Below, piece by piece: positions 1 through 7,285 of a stretch of DNA of 64,000 nucleotides. The stretch comes from Micromonospora chokoriensis. GTDB taxonomy: Bacteria > Actinomycetota > Actinomycetes > Mycobacteriales > Micromonosporaceae. Where the stretch lies: assembly GCF_000718555.1 (NCBI RefSeq), contig NZ_JOAN01000008.1, positions 62,001 through 126,000 on the forward strand, in the 5' to 3' direction. The notes beneath the pieces are model-generated. The model did not search any database. It was not told the DNA's origin and was given only the letters and a program-made list of their open reading frames with translations. Position 1 is the first letter of the stretch. Each line of letters starts with the position of its first letter. A program made the position numbers and the translations under genes.

Positions 1-1239
1 CACGAGCTACGGAAGTTACGTGTCGAAGCGGGCAACCCCACCTACCGGAGATTGGCCGAGGTCGCCGGCTACAGTGCCTCGACCCTCTCCGCCGCTGCCA
101 GCGGAATGCGCCAACCCAGCCTCGACGTGCTGCTCGCGTACGTCGGGGCCTGCGGCGGGGACACCGCCCACTGGAGGCAGCGTTGGCTCGAACTGGACGA
201 GGAGCTGCGGTCCGCCAGTTCGGCCAGCGCACCAGCCGACCCGGCGAGGGCAGAAACACCCGACCCGACGCCGGCCGAACCGCTCGCCACACCCCTCGCA
301 GAGTCACCATCCGCTGTGACTGCCGGAGATCCAGCCGCCCCGGCCACGGGTGAGTCAACCGGCGGCGTAGCCGGACCAGCCCACGACCGGTCCGCGGGCC
401 CCCCGCGGCACCGGAAACTCCGACGGCGACTGGCGCTGGCGGCGGTGGCGGTCGCCGGCCTCGCCGGCACGGCCGCTGTGGTGCCGATGACCCAGCTGAG
501 GTGGCCGGCCAGCGGGGCGACGGCGGCCGCTGGCACGACGACCACCACAGCCTGCCCGGCGACCACCGTTGACGCCGCCTTCACCGCCGTCACGTACGGC
601 GGTGGCGTGCATGTCCGGAGCGAGCCCCGCCGCGACCAGGGAATCCTCTACACCATTCCGCCCGGCTGCGTGGTCGGGCTCACCGGCTACTGCCTGGGTG
701 AGCGGATCACCGACTCCACCTCCCAGACCCCCGACATCCGCTGGTTTACCCTCGCCGACGGTGGGCTGATCGCCTCCGGCGTGGTGCACGGCAACCCGCC
801 CACGGGCCTGGAACCGTCCCGCTGCCGAGGCGACCGACCCGGGCCGGCCACGATCGCCCTCGCGATCGCCCCCGATGTGACCGGCCCGGGTGGGTGGCGG
901 CTGAGCGCGACCGGCACCCACCTGGAGATCGTCGGCTTTGCCGCCTACTACGCGGACGACCCCGCGCTGCCGGCCGAGCGCCGCTGGCACCAAATCGGAT
1001 TGACCGGTATGGCTGCCCCGCCGTTCGACCTCGTCTGGAAGCTCGACAGCCTGTCCGTGCCACCCGGATCCACTGCCGAGATCCCGGTGGCCGCGGTCGC
1101 TTGTCTCGGCGGTGGCGCGCCGACCGACGTACTCGACGTGCGGGCAGCCCGCCCCGACGGCTCCAGCACCGCCAAGGCCCTGCCGCTCACCGCCGACCAG
1201 CGGCTCGCGGCCCGCCGTACCGCCTGCCTCTACCCCTGA
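1..1239 (+). CDS. XRE-type HTH membrane protein, 5' end cut by window edge
   Basis: The reading frame is open from base 1, so the gene starts outside the window; 412 residues are visible. The first about 55 residues look like an XRE helix-turn-helix (ending ASGMRQPSLDVLLAYV), usually the N-terminal DNA-binding part of actinomycete transcriptional or signalling proteins. A proline/alanine-rich stretch follows, then one membrane segment at about residues 140-160 (preceded by KLRRR), then a C-terminal domain of about 230 residues that should lie outside the membrane and starts with an SH3-like stretch (GGGVHVRSEP). Cytoplasmic HTH plus external sensor is inference. Its ligand is unknown. It ends at a strong hairpin shared with the converging gene. 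Confidence 0.75.
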   Translation, partial: HELRKLRVEAGNPTYRRLAEVAGYSASTLSAAASGMRQPSLDVLLAYVGACGGDTAHWRQRWLELDEELRSASSASAPADPARAETPDPTPAEPLATPLAESPSAVTAGDPAAPATGESTGGVAGPAHDRSAGPPRHRKLRRRLALAAVAVAGLAGTAAVVPMTQLRWPASGATAAAGTTTTTACPATTVDAAFTAVTYGGGVHVRSEPRRDQGILYTIPPGCVVGLTGYCLGERITDSTSQTPDIRWFTLADGGLIASGVVHGNPPTGLEPSRCRGDRPGPATIALAIAPDVTGPGGWRLSATGTHLEIVGFAAYYADDPALPAERRWHQIGLTGMAAPPFDLVWKLDSLSVPPGSTAEIPVAAVACLGGGAPTDVLDVRAARPDGSSTAKALPLTADQRLAARRTACLYP

Positions 1240-1263
1240 TGGGGGCGTACGCGGACGGCCACC

Positions 1264-1303
1264 ACCGGTGGCCCGGCGGGACGGATCCCGCCGGGCCACC
1301 GGT
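1264..1303. terminator. Bidirectional terminator-like hairpin
   Basis: A perfect 18-bp stem with a 4-base loop (CGGA) fills the gap between two converging genes. There is no clear T tract on either side, as is usual in this high-GC group. Confidence 0.75.
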
Positions 1304-1318
1304 CCGACGTCACCGGAC

Positions 1319-1768
1319 TCAACAGCCCTGGCGACCGGAGTGGATCCAGTAGGTGGTGCCGGCCCAGTCCATCTCGCCGTACGCGTCGACGCAGTTGTTC
1401 GCCGTGCCGGTCACTCCGCGCGGCCCGGCGTAGTACAGGTAGTCGGCGTCGTCCTTGGTGGAGATCGCGGTGGCGGTGCACGAGCCGGTTCCGGAGGTCT
1501 CCGCGCACCGGGCGATCTGCACGGAGGTCCGCGCCGAGGAGCCGTACGCCGCGCCGCGGTGGTACATGCAGGCGCTGTTCGTGCCGCCGTTGGTGCTGTT
1601 GTAGTAGATGACCAGCTCGGCAACGGGCTTGCTCGGCGGGTACGCGTAGCTGTAGGTGACCGTGCCCGAGCAGGCAACCGCCGCCTGCGACGGGGCCGCC
1701 GTGACGACCAGCACCGTGCCGAAGGTCAGCAACGCCAGCAGCGCTCCGAACGCCTTGCGCAGCATCAT
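1319..1768 (-). CDS. Secreted spore-associated-like protein
   Basis: 149 residues. A Sec signal peptide (MMLRKAFGALLALL, then an AxA site at about 27-31, APSQAA) precedes a mature part of about 120 residues with several cysteines, many aromatic residues and a WAGTTYWI stretch near the end. This pattern resembles the small 'spore-associated protein' family of streptomycetes, whose function is not settled. The ATG at 1768 is preferred over the longer frame because GAGGAG lies just upstream and it puts the signal peptide at the N-terminus. It is monocistronic and converges on the preceding gene. The family name is from memory; secretion is well supported. Confidence 0.7.
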   Translation of the reverse strand: MMLRKAFGALLALLTFGTVLVVTAAPSQAAVACSGTVTYSYAYPPSKPVAELVIYYNSTNGGTNSACMYHRGAAYGSSARTSVQIARCAETSGTGSCTATAISTKDDADYLYYAGPRGVTGTANNCVDAYGEMDWAGTTYWIHSGRQGC

Positions 1769-1867
1769 GACTTCCACTCCTCTGGGACGAGGTTGGTTGA
1801 GAGCCGTCCCGCCGTCCACTTCTACGGAACAGAGAAGTTGATCGCCGCTGATGGTGGCGGCAATCAA

Positions 1868-1984
1868 TCAATCTCGCACAACGCCGAACAACCGCGTACC
1901 GCGTCGCCGCACCGGGCCGTCGCTGTAGTGGAACTTCTCGTCGCCACACCGCAGGATGCTCACCTGCCACTGGTCGGGCCTCAC
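1868..1984 (-). pseudogene. Decayed N-terminal fragment of the small gene at 7112-7285
   Basis: This short frame (38 codons) contains VSILRCGDEKFHYSDG, nearly identical to the start of the 57-residue protein at 7112-7285 (MSILRPGDEKFHYSDG). The DNA match covers 1918-1963 and includes 21 identical bases in a row. After the shared part the frame runs into unrelated sequence and stops. It looks like a broken second copy, so related mobile DNA probably once sat here too. Confidence 0.6.
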
Positions 1985-2164
1985 TGAGCGGCTCCTTGAC
2001 CGCCGCCAGGTCGAGCAGACCCGAAGAAGGCGATCAGCAGCACCCACGTCGCCGAGATCCAGATTGATCAGATCACGCCGAATTCGCTGGGCAACCTGGT
2101 GTGGGGGGCCGTGGCTACACTGACGCCTCTAATGCCCTGGCTCGGCAACGGAAACGGAGGCGCG

Positions 2165-2557
2165 GTGGGCAATCCGCTGTTGGACGCCGAGGATGCGCGG
2201 GAACGCCTGGAGGCATGGCAGGCCAATGCCTTGCGCCGGGCCGCCGACACGCAGGCCGCCGCTGCCGGCTTGCGCGCGCTGCGGGTCACGGCCAGCGACG
2301 CCCACGGGATCGTCGAGGTCACCGTCGACTCCACGGGGGCGATGGCCGACGTCCGGCTCTCCGCGCGGGTGCAGCGCGTGAGCCTGGAGCAGACGCAGCA
2401 GGCGATCATGGGCGCCTATCGCAACGCGCGGGTCAAGCTCGCCGAGGCCGCCGCCGAGGTCGTGCGGGAGACGGTCGGCGCCGACTCGGCGACCGGCCGG
2501 GCCCTGCTGGCCGGATTCCGGACCGCCGACACCGAGGACGAAGAGGGGCGTTACTGA
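2165..2557 (+). CDS. YbaB/EbfC-like protein of a type VII secretion locus
   Basis: 130 residues from the GTG at 2165, which has GGAGG 4 bases upstream; an ATG at 2132 is an alternative. The central part (AHGIVEVTVDSTGAMADVRLS) has the beta-hairpin pattern of YbaB/EbfC DNA-binding proteins, framed by helical ends. YbaB-like proteins of this size often open WXG100 gene sets in actinomycetes; their role there is not established. The stop overlaps the next start (TGATG), so the two are probably translated together. Confidence 0.65.
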   Translation: MGNPLLDAEDARERLEAWQANALRRAADTQAAAAGLRALRVTASDAHGIVEVTVDSTGAMADVRLSARVQRVSLEQTQQAIMGAYRNARVKLAEAAAEVVRETVGADSATGRALLAGFRTADTEDEEGRY

Positions 2558-2871
2558 TGCACGGGGGATTCGAGGTCGACGTCGAGGCCCTGCGCGCGCA
2601 CGCCACGGCCATGTTGGCCATTCACGACCGCTTCGCCGCCGTCAAGGCCGCGAGCGGCACCATCTTCCAGGCCGATGATGCCTACGGGCAGCTCTGCCAG
2701 TTCCTACCGCCCATCATGGAGGGACGCCACCGGGACCAGGACAAGGGCGTGGGGATGCTCGCCGAGAACATCGCGCTGCTCGCCGCAGGAATCAAGAGAA
2801 CCGCCGACGCCTACCAGCGGACCGAGGAGTCGACCACCGACGGCTTCAACTCCTTCCACTCCGCGACCTGA
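2557..2871 (+). CDS. EspC/DUF2580-like type VII secretion target
   Basis: 104 residues, mostly helical, with no signal peptide. Size and pattern (FEVDVEALRAHA near the start, IALLAAGIKRTADAYQRTEEST near the end) match the ESX secretion-associated EspC/DUF2580 group, whose members form helical hairpins and pair with a partner for export by the EccC ATPase. The YxxxE-like export signal is consistent with YQRTEE. It is translationally coupled to the YbaB-like gene. No Ecc core gene is in the window, so the secretion machine must be elsewhere. Confidence 0.65.
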   Translation: MHGGFEVDVEALRAHATAMLAIHDRFAAVKAASGTIFQADDAYGQLCQFLPPIMEGRHRDQDKGVGMLAENIALLAAGIKRTADAYQRTEESTTDGFNSFHSAT

Positions 2872-2890
2872 GCCGGCCCGGCGTCCTCTC

Positions 2891-3616
2891 ATGAGCAACC
2901 CACTGGTCGCCACGACCTCCGACATCCCTTCGACCAGCGCCGCGCACCGCGACGGCTGGACCGGCCTGCCGCTTGCCGACGACTACATGGGCATCAAGGA
3001 CGCCATCGACTCCGGCAGCTGGATCGACGGCTCAATCGCGGGCTTGGGCGCCGCTCTCGACGGGGCGGCCATCGCCATCGACCCGTTCAGCACGCTCCTG
3101 TCGATGGGCATCGAGTGGGCCATCGAGCAGGTCGAGCCACTGAAGCAGGCCCTCGACTGGCTCGCCGGTGACCCCGAGACCATCGAGACGCACGCCATGA
3201 CCTGGGACAACATGGCCAGTGAGCTGTTCTCCATCGCCGAGGACCTCAAGGCGCGGCTGGTCGGCGACCTCGACGGATGGCAGGGCGCCGCCGCCGACGC
3301 CTACCGCGACATCCTCACCATCAACATCGACGTCGCCGGAATCTTCGCGGGCACGGCCGCCGGCATGGGTGCCGCGACCCGTGGCGCGGGAACCGTGGTG
3401 CAGATAGTGCGGGAGGTCGTGCGCGCCTTCATCGCCGACTGCATCGCCAAGGTCGTGGTGTGGCTGGCCGAGGTGGTCTTCTCTCTGGGCTTCGCCACAC
3501 CGCTGGTCGCCTCCCAGCTCGCGGTCGCCGTCGTCCGCTGGACCGGCCGCATCTTCGGCTGGCTGATGGGCCTGATCGCCAGCCTCTCCGCCCTTCGCGC
3601 ACTCCTCGACGTCTAG
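2891..3616 (+). CDS. WXG100-domain protein with hydrophobic C-terminus
   Basis: 241 residues. Residues about 95-170 carry a WXG100-like helical hairpin with GWQG at the turn (DLDGWQGAAADAYRDIL). The last 75 residues are strongly hydrophobic (VVWLAEVVFSLGFATPLVASQ and on), suggesting membrane insertion. In polymorphic toxin loci such a protein is usually the N-terminal 'trunk' of a toxin; here the toxin-like domain is a separate downstream gene. It is 19 bases from the EspC-like gene and 10 bases from the EndoU-like gene, so one operon is likely. Confidence 0.65.
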   Translation: MSNPLVATTSDIPSTSAAHRDGWTGLPLADDYMGIKDAIDSGSWIDGSIAGLGAALDGAAIAIDPFSTLLSMGIEWAIEQVEPLKQALDWLAGDPETIETHAMTWDNMASELFSIAEDLKARLVGDLDGWQGAAADAYRDILTINIDVAGIFAGTAAGMGAATRGAGTVVQIVREVVRAFIADCIAKVVVWLAEVVFSLGFATPLVASQLAVAVVRWTGRIFGWLMGLIASLSALRALLDV

Positions 3617-3626
3617 GCGGCCCTCG

Positions 3627-4265
3627 ATGCGACAACTCATGGCGGCTCTGCGGACCACCGCCGTCCTGGTGGTCCTGTTCGCTGTGGCGGGTCTCCACAA
3701 GCACCCCTCAGGCCCCACCCCACCGCACGGCGGTGGCGATGATGGCCCCAACCGTCCCAAATTCAACCCCGGGATGATGCCCAAGCGCGTGGGACCAGCC
3801 CAGCAGCACGGCATCAAGCGCGCCGAGGAGGGCCGCCCGAAGGACGCCGACACATCCGAGCCCGAGGTACCCAAGAGGACCAACCCCTGGGACGACCCCG
3901 ACTTCGCCGACGCCAGGTACGACATGCGCCGCTTCGGTGAGATGGGCGACGGGGCGATGGACAAGATCTGGAACGGCGACGGGAAGGGCAATGGCAACCA
4001 CAGGCCCTCCTCCACCGAGCCCGGCAAGACGCTCTTCCCGCCCGGCACCACCGAGGCGCAGGTCGAGGGCTGGTTCAAGAGCATCGCCACCAACCCCGAC
4101 AGCCGCCCTCAGCAACGTGCCAACGGCGACGGCTGGAGCGTCACCGGCACCCGCGACGGCATCACCTGCGTCGTTACCCTGGACAAGGACGGCAGCATCT
4201 CCGGCGGCTTCCCGCTCAGCGGCGAGGGCGTCACCACCAACCCGCCGGCCAAGCGGCCGACCTAG
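3627..4265 (+). CDS. EndoU-type toxin-like exported protein, variant active site
   Basis: 212 residues. An N-terminal hydrophobic segment (residues 10-23, VLVVLFAVAG) is followed by a Pro/Gly-rich spacer and a C-terminal domain from about 105. That domain has the order of the bacterial EndoU ribonuclease family: KIWNGDGKG, NHR (His125), PGKTLFP, then VTGTRDGI (about 172-179) and a final FP pair. In typical members the first motif begins with a catalytic His (HIL/HIF); here the aligned residue is Lys113, and the usual Tyr of the last motif is Phe195. It may be inactive or altered. EndoU toxins cut RNA in target cells. A small MafI-like gene follows, as expected for toxin and immunity. Confidence 0.6.
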   Translation: MRQLMAALRTTAVLVVLFAVAGLHKHPSGPTPPHGGGDDGPNRPKFNPGMMPKRVGPAQQHGIKRAEEGRPKDADTSEPEVPKRTNPWDDPDFADARYDMRRFGEMGDGAMDKIWNGDGKGNGNHRPSSTEPGKTLFPPGTTEAQVEGWFKSIATNPDSRPQQRANGDGWSVTGTRDGITCVVTLDKDGSISGGFPLSGEGVTTNPPAKRPT

Positions 4266-4287
4266 CCACCGCACCTACGGGAGACCC

Positions 4288-4545
4288 ATGGAAGTCAACG
4301 ATTACTACTGGCGCAGCCGCCAGATCACCGACCAGCTCGCACCCAAGATCAGCCCGAATCACCGGCCGTTCGTCCTGGCCGCCGCCGGCGCCGGGGCCTG
4401 GGACCTGGCGATCACGGAGCTCGTCGGCGCCCTGTCGGAGGAGGACGTCGTGATCACCACGGCGGAGAAGGACGCGCTGCGGGAGCTCATCGAGTATCTC
4501 GAGAAGCCTCTGACCTACCTGGAGCAGATCCGGACCTCGGACTGA
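4288..4545 (+). CDS. Small acidic MafI-like candidate immunity protein
   Basis: 85 residues, acidic and helical, starting at ATG 4288 after GGGAGA. The part AWDLAITELVGALSEEDVVITTAEKDALRELIEY resembles the MafI immunity family in outline, which often partners EndoU toxins; this is a pattern judgement, not an alignment. Position directly after the EndoU-like gene, same strand, 22 bases apart, supports an immunity role: binding and blocking the toxin in the producing cell. Confidence 0.5.
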   Translation: MEVNDYYWRSRQITDQLAPKISPNHRPFVLAAAGAGAWDLAITELVGALSEEDVVITTAEKDALRELIEYLEKPLTYLEQIRTSD

Positions 4546-4640
4546 CGGCCGAAGCGTAGATCGGGCCCCTCGAACCCTGCACCGTGTCGACCAGCGGGCG
4601 TCCCAGACCTGGCCCGATCTGGGGCGAGCATGTCGACGTA

Positions 4641-4869
4641 CGACGGATCAACGCTGCCGACGGCGAGTTGACCGATGGCAAGGTGGCCGCCTACCTGGCC
4701 AAGTACACCTGCGCCACGCTCCTGGCCGACCTGGACGTCCATCCGAGAGTCGCCATGCAGGTTCTCCGGCACGCCCGGTTCTCCATCACGATGGAGATCT
4801 ACACGCAGGTCTCGTCGAAGGCGACGCGGGGAAGCACTCAAACGTCTTGGCGACTCCCTCGGCCGCTGA
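4641..4869 (+). pseudogene. Fused remnant of plasmid Rep and tyrosine integrase, frameshifted
   Basis: Two unrelated fragments lie in one frame. First, about 4647-4707 encodes NAADGELTDGKVAAYLAKYT, typical of replication initiators of actinomycete integrative elements (RepSA type). Then 4710 onward encodes CATLLADLDVHPRVAMQVLRH and ITMEIYTQVSSKAT, the C-terminal end of a tyrosine recombinase, including the catalytic HxxR-like LRHA and the nucleophile Tyr in IYTQ. An extra G in the run at 4828-4831 shifts the frame; removing it restores the usual ending ALKRLGDSLGR and the stop at 4867-4869. Both parent genes are gone, so it is a scar of an AICE-type element. Confidence 0.75.
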
Positions 4870-4905
4870 CTCTCGTCCCTGAATGGCAGCCCCGGAAGGG
4901 GTAGC

Positions 4906-5538
4906 TCAGCCTTTGCGGTTCGGGTCGGTGAGAGCATCCCAGTCCTCAGCGCTCGTCGGGAACGGCCCCCAGTGCGGCAGGTAGAACGGTCGCCGCGGCG
5001 GGTCGGCCACCGTAAACGGCTTGAACTCCGGATCCGCGATCACCCGGTAGACGAACTCGGCCGTCGACATGTCGAGTTGGTGCCACGGCTCGATGCCGTC
5101 CCACCGCGCGACCACAGGCCACCGGTCGGGCTCCATAGAGCGGTCCGCCAGCCAGTAGTACTCCCCTTCGGTCTGATCACTGCCCCATTGGATCAGCCCC
5201 GTCCCCTTGTCGGGCTCGTACATCTCGTAGGGGGCCCACAACCGCGCGAAGTCAGGCTCACTTGGCCACTGCCGAGAATAGGCCCACGCCCGAAACAGCG
5301 GTTGTGCATGATCGTCGGTCGGCCGGAAGAGGTCCAGGTAGGCGTAGAACCGCCCCGGAACGAACCGGCGGCACAGTTCCTTGAAGTCCGTCGGCAGCGG
5401 AACGCCCAGCTGGGCTTCGACCTGCTCCCAGCCGACACCGTCCTCAGGCATCTTGCGCCATCCGGTCACGTCGATGATCCGGTCGATCCACGTCAGCTGA
5501 TCAGTCACGGCCGGCAAGGTAACAGCACAGCCGGACAT
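4906..5538 (-). CDS. SMI1/KNR4 (SUKH) family protein, candidate immunity protein
   Basis: 210 residues, no signal peptide. The stretch WEQVEAQLGVPLPTDFKEL followed by FVPGRFYAYLDLFRP is the characteristic start of SUKH/SMI1-KNR4 domains, and WPVVARWDGIEPWHQLDMS fits the later strands. SUKH proteins are the most common immunity proteins of bacterial polymorphic toxins, binding diverse nuclease toxins. The gene faces the WXG100/EndoU set from 360 bp away. A later GTG (about residue 11, VTDQL) is possible. It could protect against a toxin no longer present. Confidence 0.7.
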   Translation of the reverse strand: MSGCAVTLPAVTDQLTWIDRIIDVTGWRKMPEDGVGWEQVEAQLGVPLPTDFKELCRRFVPGRFYAYLDLFRPTDDHAQPLFRAWAYSRQWPSEPDFARLWAPYEMYEPDKGTGLIQWGSDQTEGEYYWLADRSMEPDRWPVVARWDGIEPWHQLDMSTAEFVYRVIADPEFKPFTVADPPRRPFYLPHWGPFPTSAEDWDALTDPNRKG

Positions 5539-5570
5539 CCCATCGCCTTGTCGTCACCCTTCCGCTGACC

Positions 5571-5603
5571 GCTGCTGTACAAAGCTGCTGTACGACAGCA
5601 GAA
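5571..5603. repeat. Direct repeat GCTGCTGTAC beside the tRNA-derived site
   Basis: GCTGCTGTAC occurs at 5571-5580 and again at 5584-5593. The second copy is the left half of a 7-bp inverted repeat (CTGCTGT ACG ACAGCAG, 5585-5601). A third copy lies at 7094-7103 inside the element. They could be regulator or integrase arm sites; this is inference. Confidence 0.5.
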
Positions 5604-5633
5604 AGGCCACCTCCCGAACTCGGGAAGCGGCCT
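5604..5633. terminator. Hairpin after the tRNA 3'-end copy
   Basis: An imperfect 14-bp stem (AGGCC...GGCCT) sits 10 bases from the tRNA-derived repeat, in the same place as the hairpin at 9841-9873 beyond the intact tRNA. The likely reading is that this was the original terminator of the tRNA gene before integration. Confidence 0.55.
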
Positions 5634-5643
5634 CTGAACTGCC

Positions 5644-5695
5644 AGAACTGAGAGTGGGCGATGCTGGTATCGAACCAGCGACCTCTTCGGTGTGA
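5644..5695 (-). other. Distal attachment site: 52-bp copy of tRNA-Val 3' end
   Basis: These 52 bases are identical to 9882-9933, which is the 3' half of the tRNA-Val gene plus its flank. Similarity continues left to 5632 with two mismatches, then the sequences diverge; on the right they part at the anticodon loop. A partial tRNA 3' end repeated in the same orientation is the standard mark of site-specific integration into a tRNA gene. Confidence 0.8.
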
Positions 5696-5824
5696 CCTCT
5701 CGGCAAGCGGTCGGATCCGGCTTGCTGCGGGGTCAGACGGCCTGTTGGCGCGCTTCTAGGCTCGGCAACTCATTACCTGCGGTAATCCAGGTGGCACCCT
5801 GGTCACGCCCTGTCTTGGCTTACC

Positions 5825-6331
5825 TCATTGGTCGCTGCCTGCCGACGTTTCACGCTGTCTTGTGCCCCGTGTGTGCCCCGGGTCTGGCTTGGATAGCCGG
5901 ACATCGCAGGAGAAGACCGCAACGTCGAACCGGTGGGCGAGCGGACTCTGCGGCCATGCCTCGGCAGTGTCCGAGGTGGCGTTGCTGATGAGAGCCAGCG
6001 GATGCCCGTCCCCGCGTAGCGCGTCGAGCACATCCAGGGTGGCGGTCGAGACGCTGTCCAGCACCCTGCGCCCGAGGGCTCGCCGATGCTCACCCGCCCG
6101 TGTCACCTGCTTGTTAGTTGGTGTGCCGCCGAGGCGTCCGGCGAGGATGCGGACGGTCTCCTCTACGTCCCACTGGACTAGCCGGTCCCGCCAGGTGGCG
6201 TGGTACGCGGCGACCAACTCGGCCGGAGCCACCCCGACCATGACCGCCATCTCGCCGACTACCCGATCGCGCTCCTCGTCGGCACCATGGATCAGGGTAT
6301 GGAAGAGATCGAAGATCACTGGCCGGGGCAT
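5825..6331 (-). pseudogene. HAD-family hydrolase truncated at its 3' end
   Basis: The frame begins MPRPVIFDLFHTLI (motif I, nucleophile Asp8), has ISNAT (motif II) and SKPDP (motif III Lys). In intact HAD phosphatases motif III is followed by 40-60 residues containing the metal-binding motif IV (GDx3-4D). Here an unrelated 17-residue tail (GHTRGTRQRETSAGSDQ) replaces it. Loss occurs near 5880, 185 bp inside the attachment repeat. The protein is unlikely to be active. It probably reflects recombination at the element boundary. Confidence 0.65.
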
Positions 6332-6602
6332 TGAGGCATCCTAGCGAGATCGTCACGCTATCGTCCTGATCGTCTCCTCGCCTGCCGTCCACGATTGCCC
6401 TGGTCAAGAAGCGTGGAGGGAGAGGGCTCGTCTCGCTGACTTCCTGCTGACTGACGACCGTCAGGGCTCAGCCCGACGGGCACCCTCCTCCAGCACCGCT
6501 CGCTTCGCCCGTTAAGATCGCGAGCTTGTTCGCGCTGCAGCAAGCCCATGAGATCCGCGTGCGGCAGCCCCGGAGTTCCCGTGCTGAGAGTAGGTCGCGT
6601 CG

Positions 6603-6983
6603 ATGGCATGCCGTATCAGTGAGCTCGTGCTCAAGTGCCGCGACCTCGAGGTGCTGGCGCGGTTCTGGTGCGAGGTGCTGGACTTCATAGTGCTCGATCG
6701 CGATGAGGGGGTCTACATCGAGATAGGCCCGCGCGAAGGGTTCGGCGGCCCGCAGCCGACGATCTTCCTCATCCGCAACGACGAGCCGAAGAACGGGCAT
6801 GCCCGGCTGCACATCGACGTCAACCCCACCGACCGCGATCAGGATGCCGAGCTCGAGCGCCTCCTGGCCGCCGGGGCCAAACTCGTCGACATCGGTCAGC
6901 CTGCGGATGCATCCTGGCACGTCCTCGCCGATCCAGAAGGCAACGAGTTCTGCCTGCTCAAGCGCCGCCTCGACCCACTCTGA
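6603..6983 (+). CDS. VOC-superfamily (glyoxalase-like) protein
   Basis: 126 residues forming one VOC module: VLKCRDLEVLARFWCEVLDF at the start, HARLHIDV in the middle and a C-terminal DPEGNEFCLL with the metal-ligand Glu typical of the fold. Family members include dioxygenases, lyases and antibiotic-binding resistance proteins, so the substrate cannot be named. It is a single gene within the tRNA-bounded segment, on the strand opposite to its neighbours. Confidence 0.7.
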   Translation: MACRISELVLKCRDLEVLARFWCEVLDFIVLDRDEGVYIEIGPREGFGGPQPTIFLIRNDEPKNGHARLHIDVNPTDRDQDAELERLLAAGAKLVDIGQPADASWHVLADPEGNEFCLLKRRLDPL

Positions 6984-7111
6984 CGGTCCTCGCCCAAACG
7001 ATCGACGCGGCTGCCACCCCGCAGCCGCCGACAAGATCTGGCGACCCTCGCGCGCTTCTCGGCTCGGTCCGGCTGGCACCGTTGCTGTGCTTCGCTGCTG
7101 TACTGCTGGCA

Positions 7112-7285
7112 TTAGACGAGGCGTTGGACCCGCACCTTCGGGTGCACGTTTCTCAAGTGTCCATGCTCGTGTTGGCGGACCTGCTCGTCCCAGACCTCCT
7201 GGTCGTAGTCCGGGTCCGGCGGGATCCACTTGTGGGAACCGTCGCTGTAGTGGAACTTCTCGTCACCCGGCCGCAGGATGCTCAT
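7112..7285 (-). CDS. Small conserved protein, third gene of a coupled set
   Basis: 57 residues from ATG 7285: MSILRPGDEKFHYSDG, then a charged, aromatic-rich part (KWIPPDPDYDQEVWDEQ) and a His/Arg-rich end. No signal peptide, membrane segment or known domain is seen. Its start overlaps the stop of the upstream gene (ATGA). A damaged copy of its N-terminus lies at 1868-1984, which shows the family is spread more than once in this genome. Function unknown. Confidence 0.6.
   Translation of the reverse strand: MSILRPGDEKFHYSDGSHKWIPPDPDYDQEVWDEQVRQHEHGHLRNVHPKVRVQRLV

Noticed and set aside
6358..6609. 83-residue minus frame upstream of the VOC gene
   Set aside because: No family, no ribosome site, and Arg/Ser-rich text typical of chance frames.
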